From Pelomicrobium methylotrophicum (GTDB taxonomy: Bacteria > Pseudomonadota > Gammaproteobacteria > Burkholderiales > UBA6910), in NCBI RefSeq assembly GCF_008014345.1, contig NZ_VPFL01000007.1:62001-126000 (forward strand): a DNA stretch of 64,000 bases, read 5' to 3'. The notes beneath the pieces were generated by a model. It saw only the letters and a program-made list of their open reading frames with translations, was not told where the DNA came from and ran no database searches. A program made the position numbers and the translations under genes. Numbering within the stretch: position 1 is the first letter of the stretch; each line of letters starts with the position of its first letter. Shown here one piece after another: positions 56,231 through 64,000 of the stretch.

Positions 56231-56371
56231 CGCAGGTGGGATCGCGGAGGGCGGTCCGACGGCACCAGGCGGAATGATCCCTGCCCACGTCCGCTCGTCC
56301 TTCCTCCGGATCCGTTCCCAACAGGCGGCATTCGCGCGCGGGTGTGCGCGCGGGCCAATGAAGGAGGAAAG

Positions 56372-58231
56372 ATGAAAAGAAGGCACTGGTTGGCCGGCCT
56401 GGGCATGCTGGCCGCCGGCACTCCATCCTATGCGGCGCAGGAGGCGCCGGCAAAAGAATATGTGGCTCTGGCGCCGGTGATCGTGACGGCGAGTCGCACC
56501 GCCGAGACCGCCGAAGAGACGCTGGCGTCGGTGACGGTCGTCACGCGCGATGACATCGAGCGCAGCCAGGCGTTGTCCGTGCAGGAGGTGCTGCGGGGAC
56601 TCGCCGGGATTTCCATCGCCAACAACGGCGGGCTGGGAAAGAACACCTCCGTGTTCCTGCGGGGTACCGAGTCCGACCACGTGCTGGTGCTGATCGACGG
56701 CGTCAAAGTCGGCTCGGCCACCACGGGCCAGGCGGCGTTCCAGGATCTCCCCGTCGAGCAGATCGAGCGCATCGAAGTGGTGCGCGGGCCCCGTTCCAGC
56801 CTGTACGGGTCGGAGGCCATCGGCGGCGTCATCCAGATCTTCACCCGCCGGGGCGGCGGGCCGCTCACGCCCTTCTTCAGCGTCGGGGCGGGTTCCCACA
56901 GCACGTCGTCGCTATTCGCTGGACTTTCCGGCGGCGGTGAGCGCAGTTGGTTCCACGTGGGGCTGAGCAACCTGGACACCCAGGGGTTCAACGCGTGCAC
57001 GGGTAAGCCATCGCCGGGCGGGGCAGGCTGCTTCACCGTCGAGCCGGATGCCGACGGCTATCGCAACCGGGCCGGGAACGTGAGACTCGGGCACCGCTTC
57101 GACAACGGCATGGAGGTGGATTTCCACGCCCTGCGCGCCGAAGGGCAGAACGAGTTCGACGGCAGCTTCGTCAACGAGTCCGAGTCGGTGCAACAGGTGA
57201 TCGGCGGGCGGTTGAAATTTTCCCCCGTCTCCCCGTGGCAGGTGTCCCTCTCCGCCGGCCAGAGCCGGGACGAGTCGGACAATTTCCTGAACGGTGCGTT
57301 TAAGAGCCGCTTCGATACCCGACGCGACGTGTTCTCGTTGCAGAACGACATCGCCCTCGGCGCGAGCCAGATCGCGACGCTCGGATTCGACCACCAGAAC
57401 GACCGGGTGGACAGCACCACTGCGTACGCCGTGACGTCCCGCCGCAACGAGGGGCTTTTCGCCCAATACCTGGCGCGGCTGGGCGCCCACGACCTGCAGG
57501 CCTCCGCCCGCTACGACGAGAACGAGCAGTTTGGGAGCCAAACCACTGGCAGCGTGGCGTGGGGCTACGAGCTCATCAAGGGCCTGCGATTCACCGCTTC
57601 TTACGGCACGGCCTTCAAAGCGCCCACGTTCAACGAGCTCTACTTTCCGGGCTTCGGCAATCCGAACCTGCGGCCGGAGGAGTCCCGAAGCGTGGACGTC
57701 GGATTGGACGGTAAAGCGGCCTCGTGGCGATGGTCTGTCCATGTCTACCAGACCCAGGTCGACAACTTGATCGCTTTTGACGCCGCGACTTTTCTGCCGC
57801 AGAACATCGACCAAGCGCGTATTCGCGGCCTCGAAGGCATCGTCTCGACGCGGATCGGCGGCTGGCGCTTCTCCGCCAATGCCACGCTCTTAGACCCGGA
57901 GAACCGCAGCCGCGGGCCGAACAACGGAAAGGTCCTGCCACGGCGGGCGGAACAGTCCTTGCGCTTAGACCTGGACCGGTCCATTGACCGGCTCACCCTC
58001 GGCGCCACGGTGGTGGCGGAGGGACGGCGTTTCGACGATCTGGCCAACACCCGCCGTCTGGGCGGCTACGCCACGCTGGACCTGCGGGCCGAGTACCGGC
58101 TCCACAAGGAATGGGCGCTGCAGTTCAAGGTGGGCAACGTGTTCGACAAGGACTATCAGACGGCTGCCTTTTTCCCCCAGGACGGCACTAACATGTTCCT
58201 CATCTTGCGCTACCGGCCCCAAGGTGGATGA
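56372..58231 (+). CDS. btuB: TonB-dependent cobalamin receptor BtuB-like
   Basis: A 619-residue outer-membrane receptor. Signal peptide to about PSYAAQ, TonB-box-like APVIVTASRT, plug domain (VTVVTRDDIERSQALSVQEV, LIDGVKVGS, VEQIERIEVVRGPRSSLYGS) and 22-stranded barrel with the terminal aromatic MFLILRYRP. The plug begins right after the TonB box as in BtuB. The start at MKRRHWLAG follows aaggagg. Riboswitch control and cob neighbours support vitamin B12 or corrinoid as substrate. Confidence 0.9.
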   Translation: MKRRHWLAGLGMLAAGTPSYAAQEAPAKEYVALAPVIVTASRTAETAEETLASVTVVTRDDIERSQALSVQEVLRGLAGISIANNGGLGKNTSVFLRGTESDHVLVLIDGVKVGSATTGQAAFQDLPVEQIERIEVVRGPRSSLYGSEAIGGVIQIFTRRGGGPLTPFFSVGAGSHSTSSLFAGLSGGGERSWFHVGLSNLDTQGFNACTGKPSPGGAGCFTVEPDADGYRNRAGNVRLGHRFDNGMEVDFHALRAEGQNEFDGSFVNESESVQQVIGGRLKFSPVSPWQVSLSAGQSRDESDNFLNGAFKSRFDTRRDVFSLQNDIALGASQIATLGFDHQNDRVDSTTAYAVTSRRNEGLFAQYLARLGAHDLQASARYDENEQFGSQTTGSVAWGYELIKGLRFTASYGTAFKAPTFNELYFPGFGNPNLRPEESRSVDVGLDGKAASWRWSVHVYQTQVDNLIAFDAATFLPQNIDQARIRGLEGIVSTRIGGWRFSANATLLDPENRSRGPNNGKVLPRRAEQSLRLDLDRSIDRLTLGATVVAEGRRFDDLANTRRLGGYATLDLRAEYRLHKEWALQFKVGNVFDKDYQTAAFFPQDGTNMFLILRYRPQGG

Positions 58232-58308
58232 TGGCTTCTGAGCCCCCAGGAGGATTTCATCGTGCAGTGCCTTGACCGCCATGCCCCGCTTTTATTAACT
58301 GGCCTACG

Positions 58309-59631
58309 ATGCCACCAGGCACCCCCAGGCCGTCACCCGAGACCGCTGTGATTCGCCACTGCCCCGCGCTCCTGATCAGCGCGCCGGCCTCGGGACAGGG
58401 CAAGACCACGGCCACGGCGGCCCTCGCCCGCCTGCACCGCCAGCGCGGCCGACGGGTGCGGGTGTTCAAGACCGGGCCCGACTTCTTGGATCCCATGATC
58501 CTAGAGCGGGCCTGCGGCGCGCCGGTGTACTCGCTCGACCTGTGGATGGTGGGCGAGGGGGAATGCCGCCGCCGCTTGTTCGAAGCCGCGGGCGAGTCGG
58601 ACCTGATCCTGATCGAGGGCGTGATGGGCCTGTACGACGGCGAGCCCAGCAGCGCTGATCTCGCCATCGCTTTCGGCACGCCGGTGCTGCTGGTGGTGGA
58701 CGCTTCCGCCATGGCGCAGACCTTCGGTGCCGTGTGCCATGGTCTTGCCACTTACCGGCAGGGCTTGCGCGTGGCGGGCGTTGTCGCCAACCGGGTCGCT
58801 GGACCTGGTCACGCCGCGCTGCTGCAGTCAAGCCTGCCGCCGGAACTGGCTTTCCATGGGGCGCTGGCGCGGCGCCACGAGCTGGCGCTGCCAGGCCGGC
58901 ACCTGGGTCTGCTCCAGGCCCAGGAGATCGGCGACCTGGAGGCGCGGCTCGACGCGGCGGCGCAGGCCGTCGCGTCGACCGGGGCGGCGCAGTTGCCCGC
59001 CCCCGTGGCCTTTGCCGAAGCGCCGGACGCGAAGACAGAGCGCCTCCTTGAAGGTGTACGGATCGGCGTCGCCCGGGACGCCGCCTTCTCTTTCCTTTAC
59101 CCGGCCAACCTGGACCTGCTGCGCCGGCAGGGCGCGGAGCTCCTCTTCTTCTCACCCCTCGAGGACGAACGGCTGCCGCCGGTGGACAGCGTATGGCTTC
59201 CGGGCGGCTATCCCGAGCTGCACCTTACTCGGCTCGCTGAGAACGAAGGCATGAAGCGGGCGCTGCAGGCGCACCATGCCCAGGGCAAGCCCATCCTTGC
59301 CGAATGCGGGGGCATGTTGTATTTGCTGGAGGCGTTGATCCACGGCGGTCATCGGGCCCCCATGGTGGGCCTCATGCCTGGCGAGGCGGTGATGCAGGAC
59401 CGGCTCGCGGCCATCGGGCTGCAGAAGGTGCAGACGCCGGCGGGGGAGGTGCGCGGGCACACCTTTCATCATTCGCGGCTCACGACCCCCCTCGCGCCGT
59501 GGGCGCAAGCTGCCACGCCGCGGGGGGAGGCCGGGGAAGCGGTGTACCGCCTGGGACGACTCATCGCGTCCTACGTGCACTTCTACTTTCCTTCCAACCC
59601 ACGGGCGGTGGCGCAATGGCTGGCGCCGTGA
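58309..59631 (+). CDS. cobB: cobyrinate a,c-diamide synthase (CobB/CbiA)
   Basis: A 440-residue ATP-dependent amidotransferase. The N-terminal P-loop APASGQGKTTATAAL and FKTGPDFLDP, EGVMGLYDG belong to the synthetase half; the glutaminase half has AECGGMLYL with the catalytic Cys and ends in a conserved HFYFPSN motif. It amidates the a and c side chains of cobyrinic or hydrogenobyrinic acid. Length is normal. Confidence 0.92.
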   Translation: MPPGTPRPSPETAVIRHCPALLISAPASGQGKTTATAALARLHRQRGRRVRVFKTGPDFLDPMILERACGAPVYSLDLWMVGEGECRRRLFEAAGESDLILIEGVMGLYDGEPSSADLAIAFGTPVLLVVDASAMAQTFGAVCHGLATYRQGLRVAGVVANRVAGPGHAALLQSSLPPELAFHGALARRHELALPGRHLGLLQAQEIGDLEARLDAAAQAVASTGAAQLPAPVAFAEAPDAKTERLLEGVRIGVARDAAFSFLYPANLDLLRRQGAELLFFSPLEDERLPPVDSVWLPGGYPELHLTRLAENEGMKRALQAHHAQGKPILAECGGMLYLLEALIHGGHRAPMVGLMPGEAVMQDRLAAIGLQKVQTPAGEVRGHTFHHSRLTTPLAPWAQAATPRGEAGEAVYRLGRLIASYVHFYFPSNPRAVAQWLAP

Positions 59632-59644
59632 CGAGCTCTTCTCC

Positions 59645-60508
59645 ATGAGCGAAAAGCGGTTGACCCTCGAGCAAACGCACCCGCATGCGCCGGTCGCTGA
59701 TCCGGTTCTGCAGCGGCTGCCGAGCCGCATCGTGTGCATGACCGAGGAGACGACCGAAACCCTCTATCTTCTGGGCGAGGAGCACCGCATCGTCGGCATC
59801 TCCGGCTTCACGGTGCGCCCGGCGCGGGCCCGCAAAGAGAAGCCCAAGGTGTCGGCCTTCACCAGCGCCAAGATCGACAAGATCCTCGCCTTGGAGCCGG
59901 ATTTGGTGCTCGGCTTCTCCGACTTGCAGGCCGACATCGCCGCGGCGCTGATCCGCCGCGGGGTCAACGTCTGTATCTTCAACCAGCGCTCGGTCGGCGA
60001 GATCCTGTCGATGATTGCCACGGTGGGCATGTTGGTGGGCGCCCGCGAAAAGACCGCTGCCTTGTTGGCGCGGCTGGAGGCCGGCATCGAGGAGGTCCGG
60101 CGGCAGGCGGCCGCGCTTGCGTGCCGTCCACGCGTTTATTTCGAGGAATGGGACAGCCCCCAGATCTCGGGCATCCGCTGGGTGTCGGAACTGATCGAGA
60201 TCGCGGGCGGCATCGACTGCTTTCCCGAGCTCGCCCGACGTCCCCTGGCCAAGGACCGGGTGATTGCCGATCCCCTGGAAGTGCCGCGGCGTTCGCCTGA
60301 CGTGATCGTCGGCTCCTGGTGCGGAAAGAAATTCCGGCCCGAACAGGTGGCGGCGCGCCCGGGATGGCAGGACATCCCCGCCGTGAGGGGCGGCCATCTC
60401 TACGAGATCAAGTCGGCGGACATCCTGCAGCCGGGACCGGCGGCGCTCACCGACGGCCTGCGCCAGCTCCACGCCATCGTCCGTCGATGGACGGGGACCG
60501 TGAAATGA
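59645..60508 (+). CDS. BtuF-like cobalamin-binding protein without signal peptide
   Basis: A 287-residue protein of the periplasmic-binding type III fold (IVCMTEETTETLYLLGEE, PDLVLGFSDLQ, RGVNVCIFNQRSV) typical of BtuF/COG0614. The N-terminus (MSEKRLTLEQTHPHAP) is hydrophilic and not a signal, so the protein appears cytosolic, unlike transporters. Such soluble homologues occur in B12 operons and their role is uncertain. The end overlaps bluB (ATGA). Confidence 0.75.
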   Translation: MSEKRLTLEQTHPHAPVADPVLQRLPSRIVCMTEETTETLYLLGEEHRIVGISGFTVRPARARKEKPKVSAFTSAKIDKILALEPDLVLGFSDLQADIAAALIRRGVNVCIFNQRSVGEILSMIATVGMLVGAREKTAALLARLEAGIEEVRRQAAALACRPRVYFEEWDSPQISGIRWVSELIEIAGGIDCFPELARRPLAKDRVIADPLEVPRRSPDVIVGSWCGKKFRPEQVAARPGWQDIPAVRGGHLYEIKSADILQPGPAALTDGLRQLHAIVRRWTGTVK

Positions 60509-61188
60509 AGGATGGGCGTCATCGTTACAGCGATGCCGAGATCGCTGCCGTCTATCGGGTCATCGCCGAGCGACGGGATGTGCGTCACTTCCTTCCCGAT
60601 CCTTTGGACCCACAGCTCCTGGCACGGCTGTTGGCGGCAGCGCACTTCGCCCCGAGCGTGGGTTTCATGCAGCCGTGGCGATTTGTCCGCATCACCGACG
60701 GGAGACTGCGGGCTGAGATTCACCGCCTGGTGGAGGAGGAGCGCAGGCGTACCGCCGAGGCTCTGGGGGAGCGGGGCGACGAATTCATGCGGCTCAAGGT
60801 GGAAGGCGTGCGCGAGTGCGGCGAGCTGCTGGTGGTGGCGTTGATGGAGGGGCGCGAGAGCCATGTGTTCGGGCGCCGTACCTTGCCGGAAATGGACCTG
60901 TGTTCGGTCGCCTGCGCGATCCAGAACTTCTGGCTGGCGGCGCGCGCCGAGGGCGTCGGCGTGGGCTGGGTCTCGCTGTTCGATCCCGACGCCCTCGCTC
61001 GGTTGCTCGCGATGCCGGAAGGAAGCAGGCCGGTGGCGATCCTGTGCGTAGGGCACGTGGCGGCGTTCTACGACCGGCCCATGCTGGAGCAGGTGGGCTG
61101 GGCCCAGCGCTTGCGGCTTAAGGAGCTCGTCTACGAAAACGCCTGGGGGCAGAAAAGCTGCCTCGGTTCCAGTGGAGACTGTCCGTGA
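60505..61188 (+). CDS. bluB: 5,6-dimethylbenzimidazole synthase BluB
   Basis: A 227-residue nitroreductase-fold flavoenzyme: AVYRVIAERRDVRHFLPDP, APSVGFMQPWRFVRI and GVGVGWVSLFDPDAL are BluB hallmarks. It cleaves reduced FMN with oxygen to form the lower ligand of cobalamin, so true B12 with dimethylbenzimidazole is made aerobically. The ATG overlaps the previous stop, and the end overlaps cobO. Confidence 0.9.
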   Translation: MKDGRHRYSDAEIAAVYRVIAERRDVRHFLPDPLDPQLLARLLAAAHFAPSVGFMQPWRFVRITDGRLRAEIHRLVEEERRRTAEALGERGDEFMRLKVEGVRECGELLVVALMEGRESHVFGRRTLPEMDLCSVACAIQNFWLAARAEGVGVGWVSLFDPDALARLLAMPEGSRPVAILCVGHVAAFYDRPMLEQVGWAQRLRLKELVYENAWGQKSCLGSSGDCP

Positions 61189-61802
61189 GCGCTGCCCGCG
61201 AAAAACCGGCGCTCGATGAGCGCCACCGCCAGCGCATGGCGCGCAAGAAGGCAGTGGTGGACGCGAAGATCGCGAGCGCCCGCGACGACCGGGGCGTCAT
61301 CGTGGTCGCGACGGGCAACGGCAAGGGCAAATCGAGCTCGGGCTTCGGCATGGTGGCCCGGGCGCTGGGCCACGGCATGCGGGTCGGCATCGTGCAGTTC
61401 GTGAAGGGCCGCATCGCCACCGGCGAAGAGGCCTTCTTCCGCCGCTTCCCGGAAGTGGATTATCACGTGATGGGGGAAGGGTATACCTGGGAAACCCAGG
61501 ACCGCGAGCGGGATACCCGCGCCGCCCGGGCCGCGTGGGAGAAGGCCCGGGCGATGCTCGAGGACGCGTCGTACCAGCTCGTGCTGCTGGACGAGCTCAA
61601 CATCGTGCTCAAGCACGGCTACCTGTCGGTGGAAGAGGTGATCGCGGCGCTCAAAGCGCGGCCCCCCCTGCAGCACGTGGTTATCACGGGGCGGGCGGCA
61701 AAACCGGCGCTCATCGCGGTGGCCGACACGGTCACCGAGATGCGGTCGGTCAAGCATGCCTTCGAGGCAGGCGTTCGGGCACAGAAGGGGATCGAGCTGT
61801 GA
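61185..61802 (+). CDS. cobO: cob(I)yrinic acid a,c-diamide adenosyltransferase CobO/BtuR
   Basis: A 205-residue enzyme that transfers adenosyl from ATP to cobalt. The modified P-loop [15 protein letters not shown] and [16 protein letters not shown] and [16 protein letters not shown] are the CobA/CobO signatures. It uses a GTG start overlapping the bluB stop (GTGA). Lengths match. Confidence 0.93.
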   Translation: MSAAREKPALDERHRQRMARKKAVVDAKIASARDDRGVIVVATGNGKGKSSSGFGMVARALGHGMRVGIVQFVKGRIATGEEAFFRRFPEVDYHVMGEGYTWETQDRERDTRAARAAWEKARAMLEDASYQLVLLDELNIVLKHGYLSVEEVIAALKARPPLQHVVITGRAAKPALIAVADTVTEMRSVKHAFEAGVRAQKGIEL

Positions 61803-62722
61803 TGCACACCGCCCTCGTTGCCCTGGTGGCCGTATGGCTGGACCGCCTGCTGGGAGAGCCGCAGCGCTTGCATCCGCTGGTGGGTTTCGGGCGGCTCGCG
61901 GGCGGCATTGAGCGTGCCTTCTATGGAGGCGGGGAACTGACTCCCCGAGCCCGCCGGTGGCGCGGCGTGACGGCGCTGGCGCTGGCGGTCTTGCCGTTTG
62001 TGGCCGGGGCATGGGCGGTCGTGCAAACGCCCCTCGTCGGCGTGGCGGCGGAGGTGGCGCTGGTGTACCTCGCCCTGGGCGGGAGAAGCCTGGAGGAGCA
62101 TGCCCGGCGCGTGGCGGAGGCGCTCGAGGCGGGCGCGCTGGAAGAGGCGCGCCGGCGGGTCGGGGACATGGTGAGCCGGGACACGGAGGCGATGGAGCCC
62201 GAGGACGTGGCGCGGGCGGCGGTGGAGTCGGTGCTGGAGAATGGCAACGACGCCGTCTTCGGGACGCTGTTCTGGTACCTGCTCGCGGGCGCACCTGGGG
62301 TGATGCTCTATCGCCTGTCGAATACCCTGGACGCCATGTGGGGCTACCGCACGCCGCGATATCTTCATTTCGGTTGGGCGGCGGCGCGGCTGGACGATGC
62401 GCTCAATTACCTCCCGGCCCGCTTGACGGCCCTCACCTACGCCCTGCTCGGCCGCTTCGAGGCTGCGCTGCGCTGTTGGCGGGCGCAGGGTGCGGCATGG
62501 GAGAGCGCGAACGCCGGCCCCGTCATGGCGGCGGGCGCGGGCGCTCTGGGGGTGAGGCTGGGTGGGCCTGCGGTCTACCACGGGGCGCTGAAAGCCCGCC
62601 CGGCCCTGGGCGAGGGCCGCACGCCCCGGGCGACGGACATCGCCCGCGCGACGGCCCTGGTCAGGCGCGGCACCTGGCTGTGGCTGGGCGTATTCATGAC
62701 GGGAGCATTGATCGGTGCTTGA
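61802..62722 (+). CDS. cbiB: adenosylcobinamide-phosphate synthase CbiB/CobD
   Basis: A 306-residue membrane protein with four or five helices, beginning [26 protein letters not shown], typical of Cbi[24 protein letters not shown] and [21 protein letters not shown] belong to the conserved core. It attaches aminopropanol phosphate to adenosylcobyric acid. The ATG overlaps the cobO stop (TGATG). Confidence 0.92.
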   Translation: MHTALVALVAVWLDRLLGEPQRLHPLVGFGRLAGGIERAFYGGGELTPRARRWRGVTALALAVLPFVAGAWAVVQTPLVGVAAEVALVYLALGGRSLEEHARRVAEALEAGALEEARRRVGDMVSRDTEAMEPEDVARAAVESVLENGNDAVFGTLFWYLLAGAPGVMLYRLSNTLDAMWGYRTPRYLHFGWAAARLDDALNYLPARLTALTYALLGRFEAALRCWRAQGAAWESANAGPVMAAGAGALGVRLGGPAVYHGALKARPALGEGRTPRATDIARATALVRRGTWLWLGVFMTGALIGA

Positions 62723-63728
62723 GCACGGCGGCCTGCTGCGCCGGGCGGCGCAACGCTACGGCATTTCCCTGGAGCGGTGGATCGACCTCTCCACCGGCAT
62801 CAACCCGCACGGGTGGCCGGTATCCGCCGTGCCGGCAGAGCGGTGGCTGCGGCTACCGGAGACGGGCGATGGGCTCGAAGCGGCCGCGGGTGCCTACTAC
62901 GGCGCATCCTCGCTGCTGGCGGTGCCTGGCACCCAGGCCGCGATCCAGGCGCTGCCCCGGCTGCGGCCGCCGGGGCGCGTCGCGGTGCTGGAGCCGGGCT
63001 ATGACGAGCATCGACGGGCGTGGCAAGCAGCGGGCCACGCCGTGATCGGCGTCTGCGCGAACCGCTTGCGGGCCGGTTTACCCGCGGTGGACGTCCTGGT
63101 GCTCGCGAACCCCAACAATCCCACCGGCGAGCGCTTCGACCGCGATGAGCTCACGCGCTGGCGGGAGGAGCTCGCGGCCCGCGGTGGCTGGTTGGTGGTG
63201 GACGAGGCGTTCATGGATGCGACACCGGGGGAAAGCCTGGCGCCCGCGACCGGCGCACCGGGGCTCGTCCTCCTGCGCTCGGTGGGCAAGTTCTTCGGGC
63301 TTGCGGGTATCCGGGTGGGCTTCGTGCTGGCAGCACCCGCGTTGCTGGCACGGCTCGAGGAGGCCATGGGGCCCTGGGCGGTCGCCAATGTGTCCAGGTA
63401 CGTCGCAGCGTCGGCGCTGGCTGACATCCCCTGGCAGCGCGAGATGCGCCGCCTGCTCCTGCTGGAGAGCGCGCGCCTGGCCGGGCTGCTCGCCGGCGCG
63501 AATCTTCGGCCTGACGGCGGCACCGCGCTGTTCCAATGGGTCAAGACGCCCCACGCCGCCCTGGCGCATGACTTCCTCGCCCGGCGGGGAATCCTCACGC
63601 GGTTGTTCGCGGCGCCGCCGGCTCTGCGCTTTGGGCTTCCGGCCGGGGCCGAACAATGGGAACGCCTGGCCGGAGCGCTGAACGAATGGGAGCGCTCGAT
63701 GCGCTCGCCCGAGCGGGCGATGGGATGA
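62715..63728 (+). CDS. cobC: L-threonine-O-3-phosphate decarboxylase (CobC/CobD type)
   Basis: A 337-residue PLP enzyme of aminotransferase fold [13 protein letters not shown] at the N-terminus, [12 protein letters not shown], and [16 protein letters not shown] with the PLP lysine. It makes aminopropanol phosphate for CbiB. GTG start inside the cbiB end; stop overlaps btuF (ATGA). Confidence 0.88.
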   Translation: MLEHGGLLRRAAQRYGISLERWIDLSTGINPHGWPVSAVPAERWLRLPETGDGLEAAAGAYYGASSLLAVPGTQAAIQALPRLRPPGRVAVLEPGYDEHRRAWQAAGHAVIGVCANRLRAGLPAVDVLVLANPNNPTGERFDRDELTRWREELAARGGWLVVDEAFMDATPGESLAPATGAPGLVLLRSVGKFFGLAGIRVGFVLAAPALLARLEEAMGPWAVANVSRYVAASALADIPWQREMRRLLLLESARLAGLLAGANLRPDGGTALFQWVKTPHAALAHDFLARRGILTRLFAAPPALRFGLPAGAEQWERLAGALNEWERSMRSPERAMG

Positions 63729-64000
63729 AGGCGGCGGCGGTGGGCATGGGCGTGCGCTGGTGCGCAGCGCTTTTTCTTCTGGGCATCGTGGCCACGAGCC
63801 ATGCCGAGCTCGTGGTGCGCGATGACCTGGGCAACGAGGTGCGGCTCGCGGCCGAAGCGCGGCGCATCGTGAGCCTGGCGCCCCACGCGACAGAGCTGCT
63901 GTTCGCAGCCGGCGCCGGGCGCTCCGTAGTGGGGGCGGTGCAATGGAGCGATTACCCCCCGGAGGCGAAGAAGATTCCCCGTGTGGGCAGCTATGTTTCC
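63725..64000 (+). CDS. btuF: BtuF-type cobalamin ABC transporter binding protein (N-terminal part)
   Basis: The first 92 residues are present. A signal peptide (ALFLLGIVATSHAE) is followed by VVRDDLGNEVRLAAEARRIV and SLAPHATELLFAAGAG, the BtuF N-lobe. It runs past the window end; membrane and ATPase genes probably follow. This is a true exported version, unlike the earlier homologue in the same operon. Confidence 0.85.
   Translation, partial: MKAAAVGMGVRWCAALFLLGIVATSHAELVVRDDLGNEVRLAAEARRIVSLAPHATELLFAAGAGRSVVGAVQWSDYPPEAKKIPRVGSYVS

Noticed and set aside
42986-64000. Genomic island boundaries (att sites, integrase, tRNA)
   Set aside because: Looked for around the copper island and B12 operon; no integrase, tRNA end or direct-repeat pair could be supported.

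Overview
The window is a 64 kb, very GC-rich stretch of bacterial chromosome, almost fully coding, with many ATGA-type gene overlaps and GTG starts. Gene content suggests a facultative, respiratory beta-proteobacterium-like member of the Pseudomonadota: cbb3 oxidase with its complete assembly set, FNR with perfect FNR boxes, an aat-bpt N-end-rule pair, PhoPQ-like signalling, aerobic BluB-type cobalamin biosynthesis and extensive copper handling. The genus cannot be fixed from the sequence alone. No rRNA, tRNA, CRISPR array, transposase or integrase was seen.

Layout. (1) 1-6.6 kb, minus strand: an envelope polysaccharide/lipid A type glycosylation operon (GT2 transferase, LAB_N membrane protein, ArnT-like transferase, start of an epimerase), preceded by a tandem 11-bp repeat that looks like a response-regulator site. 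An OmpR-type two-component system and the bpt/aat aminoacyl-transferases follow. (2) 6.7-10 kb: orphan Tat-exported Rieske protein, SodC, PncB/PncA. (3) 10.2-19.6 kb: FNR box, OmpW, ccoI-ccoS, FNR box, ccoNOQP-ccoG-ccoH and two small membrane proteins. (4) 19.6-28.3 kb: FNR box, then a Tat-exported type II DMSO-reductase-family molybdoenzyme (A, B, b-heme C, chaperone D) resembling the nitrite oxidoreductase/periplasmic nitrate reductase-like branch. A convergent fnr gene and hemN share a fourth FNR box. (5) 28.4-34 kb: SafE-like membrane protein, cyclopropane fatty acid synthase, PhoPQ-like system with a PepSY protein, glycine-zipper and His/Tyr-rich exported proteins.

(6) 34-43 kb: the most unusual region. 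Two ZntR/PbrR-style operators drive an exported HMA protein and a long run of genes. These are a P1B ATPase with a YPC instead of CPC membrane motif and HMA domains at both ends, an exported DUF7482-like protein, two FtsX-type permeases with a LolD-type ATPase, a small exported protein, a MerR-family regulator, a thioredoxin-like protein and a CcdA-like transporter. A MOT1-type molybdate/sulfate transporter follows and could feed the molybdoenzyme. I do not recognise this combination as a described system. (7) 44-53 kb, minus strand: a copper island with a Met-rich multicopper oxidase, TlpA-like protein, two c-type cytochromes, a beta-propeller protein, a cysteine-bearing exported protein, a CopB-type (CPH) ATPase and two apparently broken SHOCT genes. 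(8) 53-56 kb: alpha/beta hydrolase, LLM flavin oxidoreductase and divergent MarR regulator. (9) 56-64 kb: cobalamin riboswitch followed by btuB and a tightly overlapping B12 biosynthesis/uptake operon running off the window.

The parts fit together. FNR probably coordinates microaerobic respiration (cbb3), the molybdoenzyme and oxygen-independent haem synthesis. Copper export and oxidation systems match the copper needs of cbb3 and SodC. All functional statements are from reading motifs and context; no database search was run.
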